Source: Spodoptera frugiperda (lineage: Eukaryota > Arthropoda > Insecta > Lepidoptera > Noctuidae). Taken from it: DNA of 64,000 bases. The position numbers were made by a program, and so were the translations under genes. Below the pieces are notes generated by a model. The model searched no databases and was not told where the DNA came from. It saw only the letters and a list, made by a program, of their open reading frames with translations. Numbering within the stretch: the first letter of the stretch is position 1; each line of letters begins with the position of its first letter. Below are positions 24,601 through 35,000 of this stretch, one piece after another. The stretch spans positions 6,672,473 to 6,736,472 of the forward strand of contig NC_064229.1 of NCBI RefSeq assembly GCF_023101765.2. The letters run 5' to 3'.

Positions 24601-25127
24601 ATAGTTTAAAATAGTAATAAAATACTTAAATTTATATTTTTTAAGACCTAATTAAAGAATTAAAACTTTTAGATACGTACGGGCACCGAAATCGCAGTTA
24701 TATTCATACATGTCGCACTGGTCGAGGAATGTCTTCCGACTGCACCCATCTTCAGTGGTGGCGCATACCATGCGATTGTCATGCACACACACTGCTGCCA
24801 AACTGCAGTAGTTGATTGGCTGAGAGACAAACGAATAAATACTGGTAAACACATGAAAAATACGTATTGGAATATTTTAAACTTATCTAGGTATATACAA
24901 AGGTGGTCACATGCCCCTGACCATTGGCAAGTTAATATTTGCTTGCACCCGATGAGATCCGCTTTCTAGTCCCGCCCCAAGACCTTGAATTGATGCCGGC
25001 GCAGGTAGTAATACTTAAATCTGTATACAAAAAAACAATAATTCAAAAAATTTGAACTTACATAAACCAAATGCTGCTGTGTCAAATGTACTGATGTAAA
25101 TACTGAAAAAAAAGAAAATAGATTCAT
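18362..25127 (-). CDS. Secreted Kazal-like / mucin-like locus with candidate alternative 3' exons (whole span)
   Basis: Common 5' part: exon 25062-25127 (ATG at 25127, signal-peptide-like, 22 codons, phase 0) joined to 24681-24819 (Kazal-like, 46 codons plus 1 base). Five downstream exons all accept phase 1: 23863-23933, 22471-23727, 20267-21984, 19120-20102 and 18362-18645. Joining the common part to each terminal exon gives an exact codon count, predicting isoforms of 91, 640, 395 and 162 aa. The exon 22471-23727 either runs to a stop at 22451 (493 aa) or splices into 20267-21984 (1059 aa). No second signal peptide or Kazal exon is visible near the other tails. The alternative is a set of separate genes with unseen 5' exons, or exons joined by splicing I cannot predict. 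What is seen: exons, phases and stops. What is inferred: that they share one promoter. Confidence 0.6.
19120..20102 (-). CDS. Thr-rich mucin-like tail exon D with two C-x-RP-x-TW-x-T motifs
   Basis: The acceptor TCTTTCCAG is followed by GT TAC AAA, giving R-Y-K-I-V-V-C after the Kazal exon, a match in position to the R-Y-R starts of the short exon and exon B. The 326 residues contain C-N-H-L-P-P-C-D-R-P-S-T-W-R-T-S, then a Thr-rich region with about seven copies of a 10-residue unit S-A-T-[VA]-P-S-T-T-T-T (30-base repeats, 19440-19680). The exon ends with C-E-F-L-G-C-N-R-P-H-S-W-L-T-T and a basic tail K-R-K-R-S-K-K-Y-R-H. The frame stays open upstream through the intron into 20340, but that extension overlaps exon C out of frame and lacks a convincing start. 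Confidence 0.7.
19440..19680 (-). repeat. 30-base coding tandem repeat (10-residue Thr units)
   Basis: Seven to eight copies of a 30-base unit (+ strand: gttgcagaagtagtagttgt plus actaggaaca) encode S-A-T-x-P-S-T-T-T-T on the - strand. Copies are nearly identical, so copy number is likely to vary between individuals. Confidence 0.85.
20267..21984 (-). CDS. Thr-rich mucin-like tail exon C with two C-x-RP-x-TW-x-TT motifs
   Basis: The exon opens in phase 1 after CTGGAACAG and encodes 571 residues, mostly Thr with Lys, Pro and Ser. It is a dense array of possible O-glycosylation sites, as in secreted mucins and peritrophic or salivary proteins. A repeat of about 78 bases (26 residues, core T-K-P-I-T-T-T-S-K-P) recurs three to four times around 21410-21730. 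The C-terminal part holds a duplicated block, T-L-Y-P-T-K-R-P-P-T-Y-H-H-T-T-P-W-W-Y-P-T, each copy followed by C-x4-C-[DE]-R-P-V-T-W-L-T-T. The protein ends in a basic tail R-R-S-R-K-R-K and stop TAA at 20267. The open Val-rich frame on the + strand here is a by-product of the repeat. Confidence 0.7.
20690..21880 (-). repeat. Thr-codon-rich repeat array with 78-base units
   Basis: The + strand reads as gtagtagttg-type permutations for about 1.2 kb. Between 21410 and 21730 a unit of about 78 bases, containing ggtttagaagtagttgtaat and ggtttggtagtagttgtag, repeats three to four times. It encodes Thr/Lys/Pro arrays on the - strand. Confidence 0.85.
22451..23727 (-). CDS. Mucin-like tail exon B with one C-x-RP-x-TW-x-TT motif
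   Basis: The exon opens at a TTTTCAG acceptor with GT TAT CGG, continuing the Kazal exon as R-Y-R-E-T-Y-N-V-F-C, parallel to the short terminal exon. It is less Thr-rich than the other tails: about 420 residues, Pro/Thr/His-rich, with pairs C-D-K-C and C-Q-C-T-T-C. Near the end it has V-C-C-D-D-R-P-K-T-W-R-T-T. Two endings are possible. A GTAAGC donor after base 22471 in phase 1 fits the next exon at 21984. Reading through instead gives seven more residues and a stop at 22451. No AATAAA was seen just past that stop (only an ATTAAA), so I favour splicing, weakly. Function unknown; extracellular if joined to the signal-peptide exon. Confidence 0.6.
23863..23933 (-). CDS. Short terminal exon of Kazal-like protein (91-aa isoform)
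   Basis: The acceptor TTTCAG is followed by GG TAC AGA AAA TAC, so the split codon becomes Arg and the protein continues R-Y-R-K-Y-T-G-S-P-S-T-C and ends in a second Cys, A-C-N-I and TGA at 23863-23865. It supplies the distal cysteine expected for a Kazal-like fold. An AATAAA lies about 15 bases past the stop on this strand, so this looks like a genuine 3' end. Together with the two 5' exons it makes a 91-residue secreted peptide, the usual size of a single-domain Kazal-type protein. Confidence 0.75.
24681..25127 (-). CDS. Common 5' exons: signal peptide plus Kazal-like domain
   Basis: Two exons, 25062-25127 and 24681-24819. The first encodes MNLFSFFSVFTSV followed by a polar stretch, a plausible secretion signal. 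The second begins PINYC and carries six cysteines spaced C-x5-C-x7-C-x6-C-x8-C-x6-C, ending CDFGA plus one base. The C-x7-C followed by T-F-L-D-Q-C and x6-C resembles the Kazal pattern (C2-x7-C3, T-[YF]-x-N-x-C4, x6-C5) with one extra cysteine. The Kazal fold usually inhibits serine proteases in the extracellular space; inhibition here is inferred only. The last Kazal cysteine would come from the next exon. The donor is GTACGT. The acceptor before PINYC has a good pyrimidine tract. An alternative is that the first exon starts at the acceptor-like CAG after 25103 and the true signal exon lies upstream. Confidence 0.7.
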
Positions 25128-28100
25128 TGATGTTCCTCACGATCCACTGCTGGTTCACTGCCTTCCTCTTTAGAAATGGATTTCTTTACCATAAGCTACA
25201 TGCTTGACAGGCAAGGCGCAGTTCTGTGCTATTATTAAAACGGACTCAGGTTCACCGGATCAACAATAGTGAATATTTTTTACTCATATACACAATTTAT
25301 TTATCCTAAAATTACTTGCGTCATCAGGCCTTATTTGGTCACAGATCCTATTGCCTCATGTTAGACCGTCCTTAACTAATGTAGTGATTGGTTGATCGAA
25401 GGAACAGAATTTTGTTTTTTTTTTTTGGTGAGGTTAGAGGAACTGTCATACTCTTACTGAAACCACCCCTTTCCTACTACTGCTTTTCGAACTGAAGCCC
25501 AGGTAAAGCCGCTAAGTAGTCCGCAGCTCCAGATGGAACAGAAGTTTGACAGAGGAAAATAATCTTACCGAGCAAAACAAATAACAACATTTTATCAAAA
25601 CATTGTTTAATACATTGTTGGTAATAGAACGGATGTAACTTGTTGGTTTTCAATTACAATAAAATATTTATAACTTTTTCACCGCTATCATAAACTGTAT
25701 TGAGTTCACAAATACCGGTACTGCACACCATCGTGGCTTAAGTCTAGAATAATTATGTATTCTATTGCTTTATTCATTAGGTTTTTTACCTAATTAAAAC
25801 TTACGACCGAGTAATATTTTCGAACAAAATAATACAATGTAGATTTACTACGACATTAATAAAAATAAATTACGCGATTCATTAATTTGTTACTCCGTGT
25901 ATGTTTAGTGTAATTAATCAGTTCTTTACAAAATCTGTCATACATGAATTTAGTATGGAACCCTTTAACAAACCAAAGTGTATAATAAAAAATGGTTTCC
26001 TTTAAAATCGTAACAAATGGCTTGTAATTTTCTATTCATTATGTTCATTGGTTTTGCTAATCAGGTGGTCTTCATTTCAAGGTTATAGTCTCAGTACAAA
26101 AGGAGTATGGTATTACAACGTTCGTAGCTAATAATGACATAGGATTTTGGCAGCCACAAACTTAAATACATCACGACAAAGGTACTTAAATGTTCAGCTC
26201 ACATATGAAAAATGAGAGCGTAGCTAACTTTATCAAGACTGCATTACCTACTTCTTTCTATAATGCAACATATATTATTACAAGCCCTTATTGTCAGGTG
26301 CGTAAGGTAATCCGTCGGCTCGTTTACAGGCTTATACCATAAAAAATTTGTTAGCTTCGCTCTTCTAAGCTGTTTTCCTAGCACCACCAACAAAAATTAC
26401 AGACGTTTACTACGAAGATGTTTTGAAATGCATGACCATTCTTGAGTTTTTATAAGCGTCCGTGATGTAACTCTCTAAAAAGGGATAAGTCTTAAATAAA
26501 AACAAATAAGGTAAACTCTTACCTGCCCTCTCATAAAAATACCAAATGACTTCACACTTAAAATTATCCACCAAGTTTTATACAATTTGGTGTTAGTGAA
26601 CTTGTCGCTTCGTATAATTTGGAGACATTCTTAACCCGTATAAAGTCCTTACTTCAAACCGATAAAAACGAATACCATTTTTCATTATATTTGCTTGGGA
26701 TTAACCTAACTAAATTACCTAGAGATTTTCTACTGATAACGTAAAGTGGGTTAGGTTTAATGATGTAAGTAGGTAAAGGTAAACATAATAATATTTAAGG
26801 TAATTTGGCATTGACATAGCCCAGAATCTCAGCTAAGCCATCTTTATTTTGTAGCAGACAGAATATTATTTTAAAAGTATTATCTTTGAAGATTTCCTCG
26901 TTGCACGTTCATCGAGTGATTGAAATTAGTCTAATGCTGAACAAACGATTTCGGTTTTGATTCGTTATTTGTTTCATATTAAATGGTTGAATGATTATTG
27001 TCTTACTTATTTTCTTTTGTTTATTATTTCTCATCAACCTTTACAAAACCAGTATAAACTAGCCGTCGATGGTGCGGAAGATCATATATCTAACCATGAT
27101 AGCTGGGGCGTGTGAACCTATAATTCCAGGTTGTATTAGAATGGTCGCAACTTAGATTTAATATTAATACATCTTCTCACACTAACACCAACATCTTATT
27201 TACACACATTTACACTTTATTATTTTCAATGAACATAATATTACATAGTTACCTATAAGTGTATTCAATAGTGCCTAACCATGTAGCAATCAAATTTTTA
27301 GGCAACTGAACAGTCAGGTCTTCTATTCTATTAACCTCATAATAATACAAGCATCCTGATCATGACGTTTATCTCTCAACTAAAAAAACCAGTTTAGTCA
27401 TTAGGTACATACTTCATCTAGGTACAATTAATTTAACATTTTCTGCTTCTAAACTCACGTGATTACCTAACAAGCGTTTCAATTAAATTCTTATACTATT
27501 TAATTTATTTTTTATTTTTTTAAATTTTACTCCACACATTCTTCTCACGAAAGAAATAAGCAATACCTAATGATACTGCAAAAGAACCGATTCTAGGATT
27601 CCTCTTCCACTTTATCTTCGTTCGTTCCTCAATCTCTTAGTGCATGCTCGTCGATTAGGTAAAGGTGATTTTAATTTGACTCATTTTCTTTACTTTATCT
27701 ATAGTGGACGAGATTGCGTCTAGGGTGGCGTCTAGCAACTTCCAATTAACTTTTTGGAAGGATACGATTCCCCAAAAACATGGTCAAGGTCGTGCAAGTG
27801 CAATTGCAAGGTAAAATAGGGTACGGGGAAATAGTAACAGAAATAGGTAAATACCATAATAGCTGCTTACTTACGCGACCACCGATGAATTTCCATACTC
27901 TTGAATAAAATTGATTGCAATTGACGACATTTTTATTATTAGCATTCCAATTTCTAATTCTAAATAAAGTGATAGCAACGATAATTGTATTGCTACTTGC
28001 ATTAAATAATACATACCTAGGTAATTACGTATTTGACTATTTTCAGTTTTGTTTTTTTGTGTCCCACATTCATATTCAATTTACTTTTCAATTTTGTAAG

Positions 28101-29083
28101 ATACAGTCATATCTAGAATAATAGTCATTATTCTAATTTTTTCTTGACTGGCTCTGACTTTTCAGAAAATGTTTAACTTTATTTTCTTGCATAATACATT
28201 TTATATTATCTTCATATGCAGAGTAGTACATTAGAGTACATTTCTAAAGAAACCTCCAATACAAACATGGCCGCCTCAGCCTGACCACGGCCGTTTTGCC
28301 AAGAGAAATGTAGTTAATTTTAGTATTCATTATTAGTTCGGTGCAAATCATTAAAAAAAATGGTAGTAGAATGAAACCAACTGATAAATCAGGTGGCCCG
28401 TCTGCCCGTCTGCCTGTTTGCCCCCTATTCAATAAAAAAGCGAAGAGAATTAAGTATAAAACTATAAAACAACTAATTATAAGCGATCTCAGATCAGGGA
28501 AAGGTTCTGGTCTAAGATTTATTTAACAACAAAATAGAAACTTAAAGTATATGTTAAGGGCACTCATTGTTTCTACGAATCTCTTGTTTCTAATTTAAAT
28601 TAAATGAAGTATAATTAAAAACTAATTGAGGTTCGCCTACCAAATGATGGACATGGAATTTTTTAAATATCGTTTAGGTATACTAACAGTATTATGTGCC
28701 TATGTTACGTCTTGATATTAACAGTATGTTAAAATAATATGTACCTACTTTAATTTTATCCAAATTAGATAAAAGTTGGAAAAAAAAATATCCACCTACC
28801 AAAAGCAGAACTGGGTACGATTCAGTGCTTCGTTAAATAATTCACGTTTTGTCTCAAGAAGAACATTCAACATAGCTTGGCTGAACGCGGTTGCCGTGCA
28901 CTGCCTTGCGGATAAATTAAAAAAACAAACAATAATATTTTCCCGCGTTCGAGATGTCATCCATATTTAATTTTTTAAACTTTTACAAACTGATAGTGTA
29001 ATTTTAACTAAATTATAATTTAGAATTTTAAAACAAATGTATAATATTTTTTAAGTGTCATTAATTAATTTATGTAGATCAAA
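25128..29083. other. Gene-free stretch between Kazal-like gene and second transporter
   Basis: Both flanking genes start here and point away from each other, so their promoters should lie inside. I see retroelement fragments (25420-25545, 26295-26345, 28385-28440) but no convincing exon or core promoter motif. Confidence 0.5.
25420..25545 (+). repeat. Dispersed retroelement family 2, copy 2
   Basis: The blocks gaactgtcatactcttactg, accacccctttcctactact and agtccgcagctccag match the copy at 12590-12775. Confidence 0.55.
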
Positions 29084-32000
29084 ATGGTGTACGCAATAAC
29101 AGACATGAAAAATGTCCCAGTGCCTGTGAGTAGGTTAAGATCTATATCATCACAAGTAAGTGTAACCTATTTATTTTGTATGCTATTCCCAGATTTTTTT
29201 TAGTTTGTCCATCTGACAAACTATTGAAAAGTAAAGCTAAGAAATTGTTTATTAAATATTGAAGATGAAGAAATTATTAATTTATTATTTGAACGCGTTA
29301 ATCTCAGAAACTACTGGGCCGAATTGAATAATATTTTTTTTGTTGGATAGCAAATTTATTTGAAACGTTATATGCTATAAAACATTACGCCAGAATCAAT
29401 AGGAGCCTGGCAGAGCGGGTGAAACCGTGCGAGAGTAGCTAATATGAGATATTGCTTTTTCGTAATACTCCATCAACTGGAATTTGGCAATGTCAATCGG
29501 CGATATCAAGTAAACATCGAAAGTTACTTGCCTCGACCCTCTAATCTCTTTAAATATTGGCAAATATATCATATTTCTATCTTTGACTACATGACATAAA
29601 AGCTGAACATTTAAAGTTGTCCAACTTGTCGTGGGTTCAAAAATCGCTGGTCCACCATATACCTGACAGCTTTGAAGTCCTTAAATTCTAGGAATGTTGT
29701 TAATCTGTGTGTTTGTAATTTGTCTCTACAGTAATCTTTATACTTGAGACTGCGTAGTTGGTTGAGTGGTCGCAAATGCGACTTCCGGACAAGGAGTCTC
29801 GGGTGCGATCCCCGAGTCGGGCAAATTATTGCTCACCCCCTATTACATGGGACTTATAACACAAATGGTGAAAATTGGGTATAAATTTTATAACTGCATT
29901 ACGTGCCGTAATGTGCAACTTTACCTACCAAGGATAAAAGGCGTGACGTTGCGTTGTAGTAATCTTTATATTGTTTGGATAATCAGCCAAAGTTACCGAC
30001 CACCTTGAAAATGTACCTATGTTTTGGTCGAGTTCAATGCACTTGTTACTGTAATTATGTATGGACACTCAACAGTTTAAGAGAAAAATAAACAAATAGC
30101 TTTTTATGATTTTTAACAATGAATTAGTTTCATTTAAATTCCTACTCAATTTTAAGTTTTACCTACTGAATTTATTTTTATATATCACTATTGCATGTAC
30201 ATTCTTAAACTTTACGTAAATCTATAATTTAGGGAAATAGCAGAAGACATAACAAAAAGCTTGTCTGAAAAAAAAATCCTCTCCGTTCAATTAACAGATA
30301 AAAAATAATTGTATCGTCTCTACCGGATTTGTTTTGTGCATTTTTTGTTTCTATTTTCTTTTTTTGTAGATTTTCGTTCACTCACTGTGACTTAGGTTAG
30401 TTACAAACCAATGACTATTTAATACAAAAAACAAAACAAGTTGCGGAAAGTATGTACTCAGATCACTTTTTTTTTAATCTTACACATAATCGTTAATGGT
30501 TATTAACGACTAGCAAACCTGGCGAACTCCATTTTACCACCAATGTTTATTTTTTCCCGAATTTTCTATGCTATAAACCTCAAGGAGCCCGAGACCTTTC
30601 CAACGAATGCAAAACCGTGAAAATCAGTTCGTGCGTTCTGGAGTTATAACGCCAGGAAGGAAAACCCGACTTTTTTACATTATAGAAGATTATAAATATT
30701 ACTAGCGGACCCGACAGACGTTGTCCTGTCTACACGTTAATTTGAAAATTTTAAACTTTTTTAATAAGCTAAAACATTCTGGACCTTTTTGATGAAAATT
30801 ATTATTCAAATGTTATGACAATATCTAACGTCATTAATATTTGACACTCATGGTAGCGCCGTTCGGATCCGATGTAAAACATTCCAAAATTAACAACTAC
30901 TAATAAATTAAAAATTAATTGCGGAAAAAACATTTCCAGCGGACAAAATTGTGAATCTAAACCATTCTCAGATCCTCTTGAACACACACAAAAAGTTTCA
31001 TCAAAATCCGTCAAGTCGTTTAAGAGGAGTTCAGTGACATACACACGTACAGAAGAATTATATATATAAAGATTATAGTAATAGTTATATTAACATACTC
31101 GTTAATAATTATTAACTATTATGTGTAATTATGTGTACAAGTAATAGTTATATTAACATAATCGCACGTAGGTTAATAGTTGTAAGTTTTGTTGTATAAT
31201 CATTAATAGGTATTCGTAGGTACCTATCATAGTTAAATCTTAATTATTAAACAAGGATGAATTAATATAATAATTTTCTTAGATACATATCGAATTGTAA
31301 ACAGTAAAATAACAGCTTCATTACACAAAACTAAAACAAAAGCAATATTCATAAATTGTTTCATTTAATGTGGTATTGTTGCTAATCGTAAACAACTTAA
31401 TAATTTAAAATAAATAAAATAATAATTGACATTTGAAATATCAATTTTATATTTTACCTTAAATTAGTATTGAATGACCAGTTAAAGAATGCACTTAAAT
31501 TATTAATGTTCAATGCATTCATAACCATTCTGTAAATTTAATAAAAATAAAACGTTTGTATTTATTTCAAGGTGTCTTTTGTGTGACCTAAGAGAAAGAA
31601 ACGTAAGTCTTTGTACCTGTATTTACCCACAGATAAACCAAACAGTTTTTCCTCAACCTTCCTACAATCACTTACAGTATGTTATAATAATATAGTCTTT
31701 TAGTTGCACGAAAGCACACTTTAGGTGTACCTCTGCATCGCATTCCTTTGTGGTCCCTATAACTACAACTGTATTTTAATATAAAAAATGTTATAATTGA
31801 GTACGCTTATGTAATTTCTGCCAAACTACATAAAAAATCGTTTTTTATAAAGTTTTTGTACTAACACGTGACCAATGTTATCACCATTGCCCCTTTGCCC
31901 TGATTATTCAATTTTAATAAATAAATCATCACTCAGGTATTTTTCTATGCTAATGAATTCACGTATCAAAGACACGGGATTCCCTAGAGACTGACAGACA

Positions 32001-35000
32001 ACGAATATTTATTAAAATAACAGATTAGATCACGTGAATGTGTTTCACGTTGCTGTTCACATTATGCATTCAAATGAACTCAATCCTTAGTAAGGTTATA
32101 AACTATTAAGAAATATTCGACAGTAGATTTAGATACCGTTATTCAATGATATTATAATTCAGTCCAAACGTCGCTCACATTTTGCAACTGATTATGAGAT
32201 CCTTCTAAACGTGCTCCACTTGTTGGCACGAGACGGTCAAGTTTAAGTGTGGGAGAGCCATGCTTCGGCACGAAAAGGCCGGCTTGACCCGAGTGATACT
32301 TGATAATATATACATTGTTCTAGCTTATAGCCAGTATGGCTCCAAACCTGCTGCTTCTGGATCTGGGTATGGCCATCAGTTTTGCTACTATAGTCATACC
32401 CGAGCTACTCAATGCGAAGACAGGCCTCTCATTCACAGACACACAGGCGTCATGGTTTGGTAAGATAGCTTATGTATGGTACTATATTATGTTATGCATT
32501 AGCATGACATTTGAGCTCAAAATGAAGCACCGCTTTGGTACGTTGATGATGAAGGTTTTAAAAATAGATTAAAATTAACCTGAATAACCCATAGCAATTA
32601 TTTGTATCACAGTGTAACACATCGTCCTAATTAACTGGACATTATTATTGGATACAGATAAAGTTCTTAATAACCATATAATAATTTTTCATTCCAGGTA
32701 GTCTCTCATTCCTGACGCAGCCATTTGGAGCTGTACTATCAGGTCCGATTGTGGACTACGTCGGTAGAAAGAAAGCCACCTTCCTAGTCAACATTCCCCA
32801 CGTCTTGGCTTGGATCATCATGTACTTTGCATGGAATGTCCCCGTCATATTTCTTGGCAATGCTCTTTTAGGCTTTGGAACTGGAATTATGGAAGCACCT
32901 ATCAATTCTTACGTTAGCGAAATCAGGTAAAAATAGAATTACATGAAACTTATGCACAGTTCAGTCACCAAGACACATTCTGTATTTCCTTTCGTATATT
33001 ATGTATAAATAATATGGGGCAATATTATACGTCTACACAGAAGGAAGCTCTCTGTTGTCTTTTTTAATATTGATGTGTCGACCTTTTGCCGCTACCTCGC
33101 CTGGTGGAAAGTGATGATGCGGCCTACAATGGAGCACGTCTGCCCATGAGAAACCTATTCCCTCGGGCCTTGAAGACCCTCAGGTTATATAAGGAAATAC
33201 AGACTCCGGCAAAATTTACTTTCTGTTTTGAAAAGCCAAAAGTACTGTTTATAAGTTTGATTTCGTTACTTCAGTGAGCCATCAGTGCGAGGTGCCCTGT
33301 GTACCGTCACCCAATTGTTCCTGTCCATTGGAATATTTGCGATGTACTTCCTCGGATCCGTGGTCACATGGCGTATTGCAGCCATCGTCAGCATCTCCAT
33401 ACCCTTCACATCAATGCTGCTGGTGTTAATTGGAGCCGTAAGTAATGCAATTATTCTTCTGTAATTAATTTCTGAATGCTTCATCGCAAGATATTTGATA
33501 GATAGATATCTATCCTACATAGATTTAAATTCTACTTCTGAATCAAAGTTATATATATTATTCTTCGATCAACTGATCAAAGAGTGAACCAAAAACTATA
33601 TCGTATAGCACTTTTACACTCTATAGTCTGCTTTATTATAATAAAGGGTTTTCTTAGATATAAGGACACAGTCAATGTTATTTTGCAGGTTCCAGACACA
33701 CCAGTCTGGTTGTTGTCTCAAGGTCGAGAGAAAGACGCTTTGAAATCCTTACGCTTCCTCCGTGGGTGGACCACGACAGACAATGTTAAGGAAGAATTTG
33801 CCGAACTAGTGGACTACTCGAAAAATCTAGAGGATTGTGTCATTTGCTGGAAGAAGGGCCAACCAGAGTCAGAATGTGATCATTCTAAAATGAACCCTAT
33901 CAAAAGGTAAATGTAAAGATTTATTGAGAATTTTGCAAATCAAATTATGATGATATGAAACCTGTAAATGTACCTTTACTTTGCGTATACTTTCCAATAG
34001 TTGTAAAACTTAAAATCCTCCATAGATTTACCAAAACCCTTTGAAATCATAATTATATGTCCTTGTTTTTCTAAATTGTAGATTCTTCGTGAAGTTTAAT
34101 ATAGTGATGCTGTGCAAGGAGACCCTAAGGCCGCTGTGCCTTTCGATGTTATACTTCACATTCTTCGTGATGAGCGGCCTCTACCCCATCAAGCCTAACA
34201 TGGTGAATGTCTGCTCAGCCCTGGGCATGGCTGATGACAGCAAGAATATTGTGGTAAGCTATCTGAGACATATTATTATATCTTCTCATCGTACCTACTA
34301 CTCGTATTCCCCGAAAGGTGGTAGTGCATTTAATTTATGTATATGTAACATCCACTTTTCGCCAATTGAGTATGTCACAATTAATGATGTGACTGAGAGA
34401 GAGCTATTTAAAACGTTACAGGCATAATCCCAACCGTTATTTAAGTGAGTTATTATATAGAACTTGTAAACGTTGGTACATTTATTATGCACCTCCGTCT
34501 AACTTCCGACGCTAAAAAGACATAACGTTATTTTATATCATATTATGTTATCAATCAGTTTTAGATACAGTAACAGAGTCAGGCTATTAGTAAATATGTT
34601 AATTATTAATTGTTTTATTATCTCACGCTGTGCTGTCACAAAATTTGAAAAGAAATAAAAGAGTTTGTATCTACCAAAACATTTTTTGTACAGAAACCTC
34701 GTCTTTTGTGTCTTTCCTTGCTTGAAAAATTCGCACATGTTTTTTTTATATTACCGAGCAAATTATACTTTTGACGTCAGTAGCGAATGACTAGCCTTTG
34801 TTACTTGGCTTAAAATATCACATACTTACATAGCTATTGTCATAATATCTTTACTTACTAACAATGTCTTACCATAATAAAACATAATGAGTGGTTTTGT
34901 ATCTCGTTTGTGTTTGCGGTTACGGCTATCATTAACTAAAATTCATGTCAAATCCGTTTATAATGATTACGGCCTATTGTCCACGAGACGTCATATGACG

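Larger units (their letters stand above)
29156..32323 (+). other. 3.2-kb first intron of the second transporter
   Basis: Contains SINE copy 5 (29748-29951), a LINE-like stretch (about 30690-31070), a short direct duplication (agttatattaacata near 31082 and 31147) and, close to its end (about 32219-32285), a retroelement piece around ccatgcttcggcacgaaaag. No other exon is seen. Confidence 0.6.

Noticed and set aside
24669..24854. Second frame over the Kazal-like exon starting M-C-L-P-V-F
   Set aside because: It is out of frame with the cysteine-rich reading and with both splice phases.
27915..28121. Hydrophobic 68-codon frame on the + strand
   Set aside because: It begins at TTG rather than ATG, is AT-rich by composition and has no supporting splice site or neighbour.
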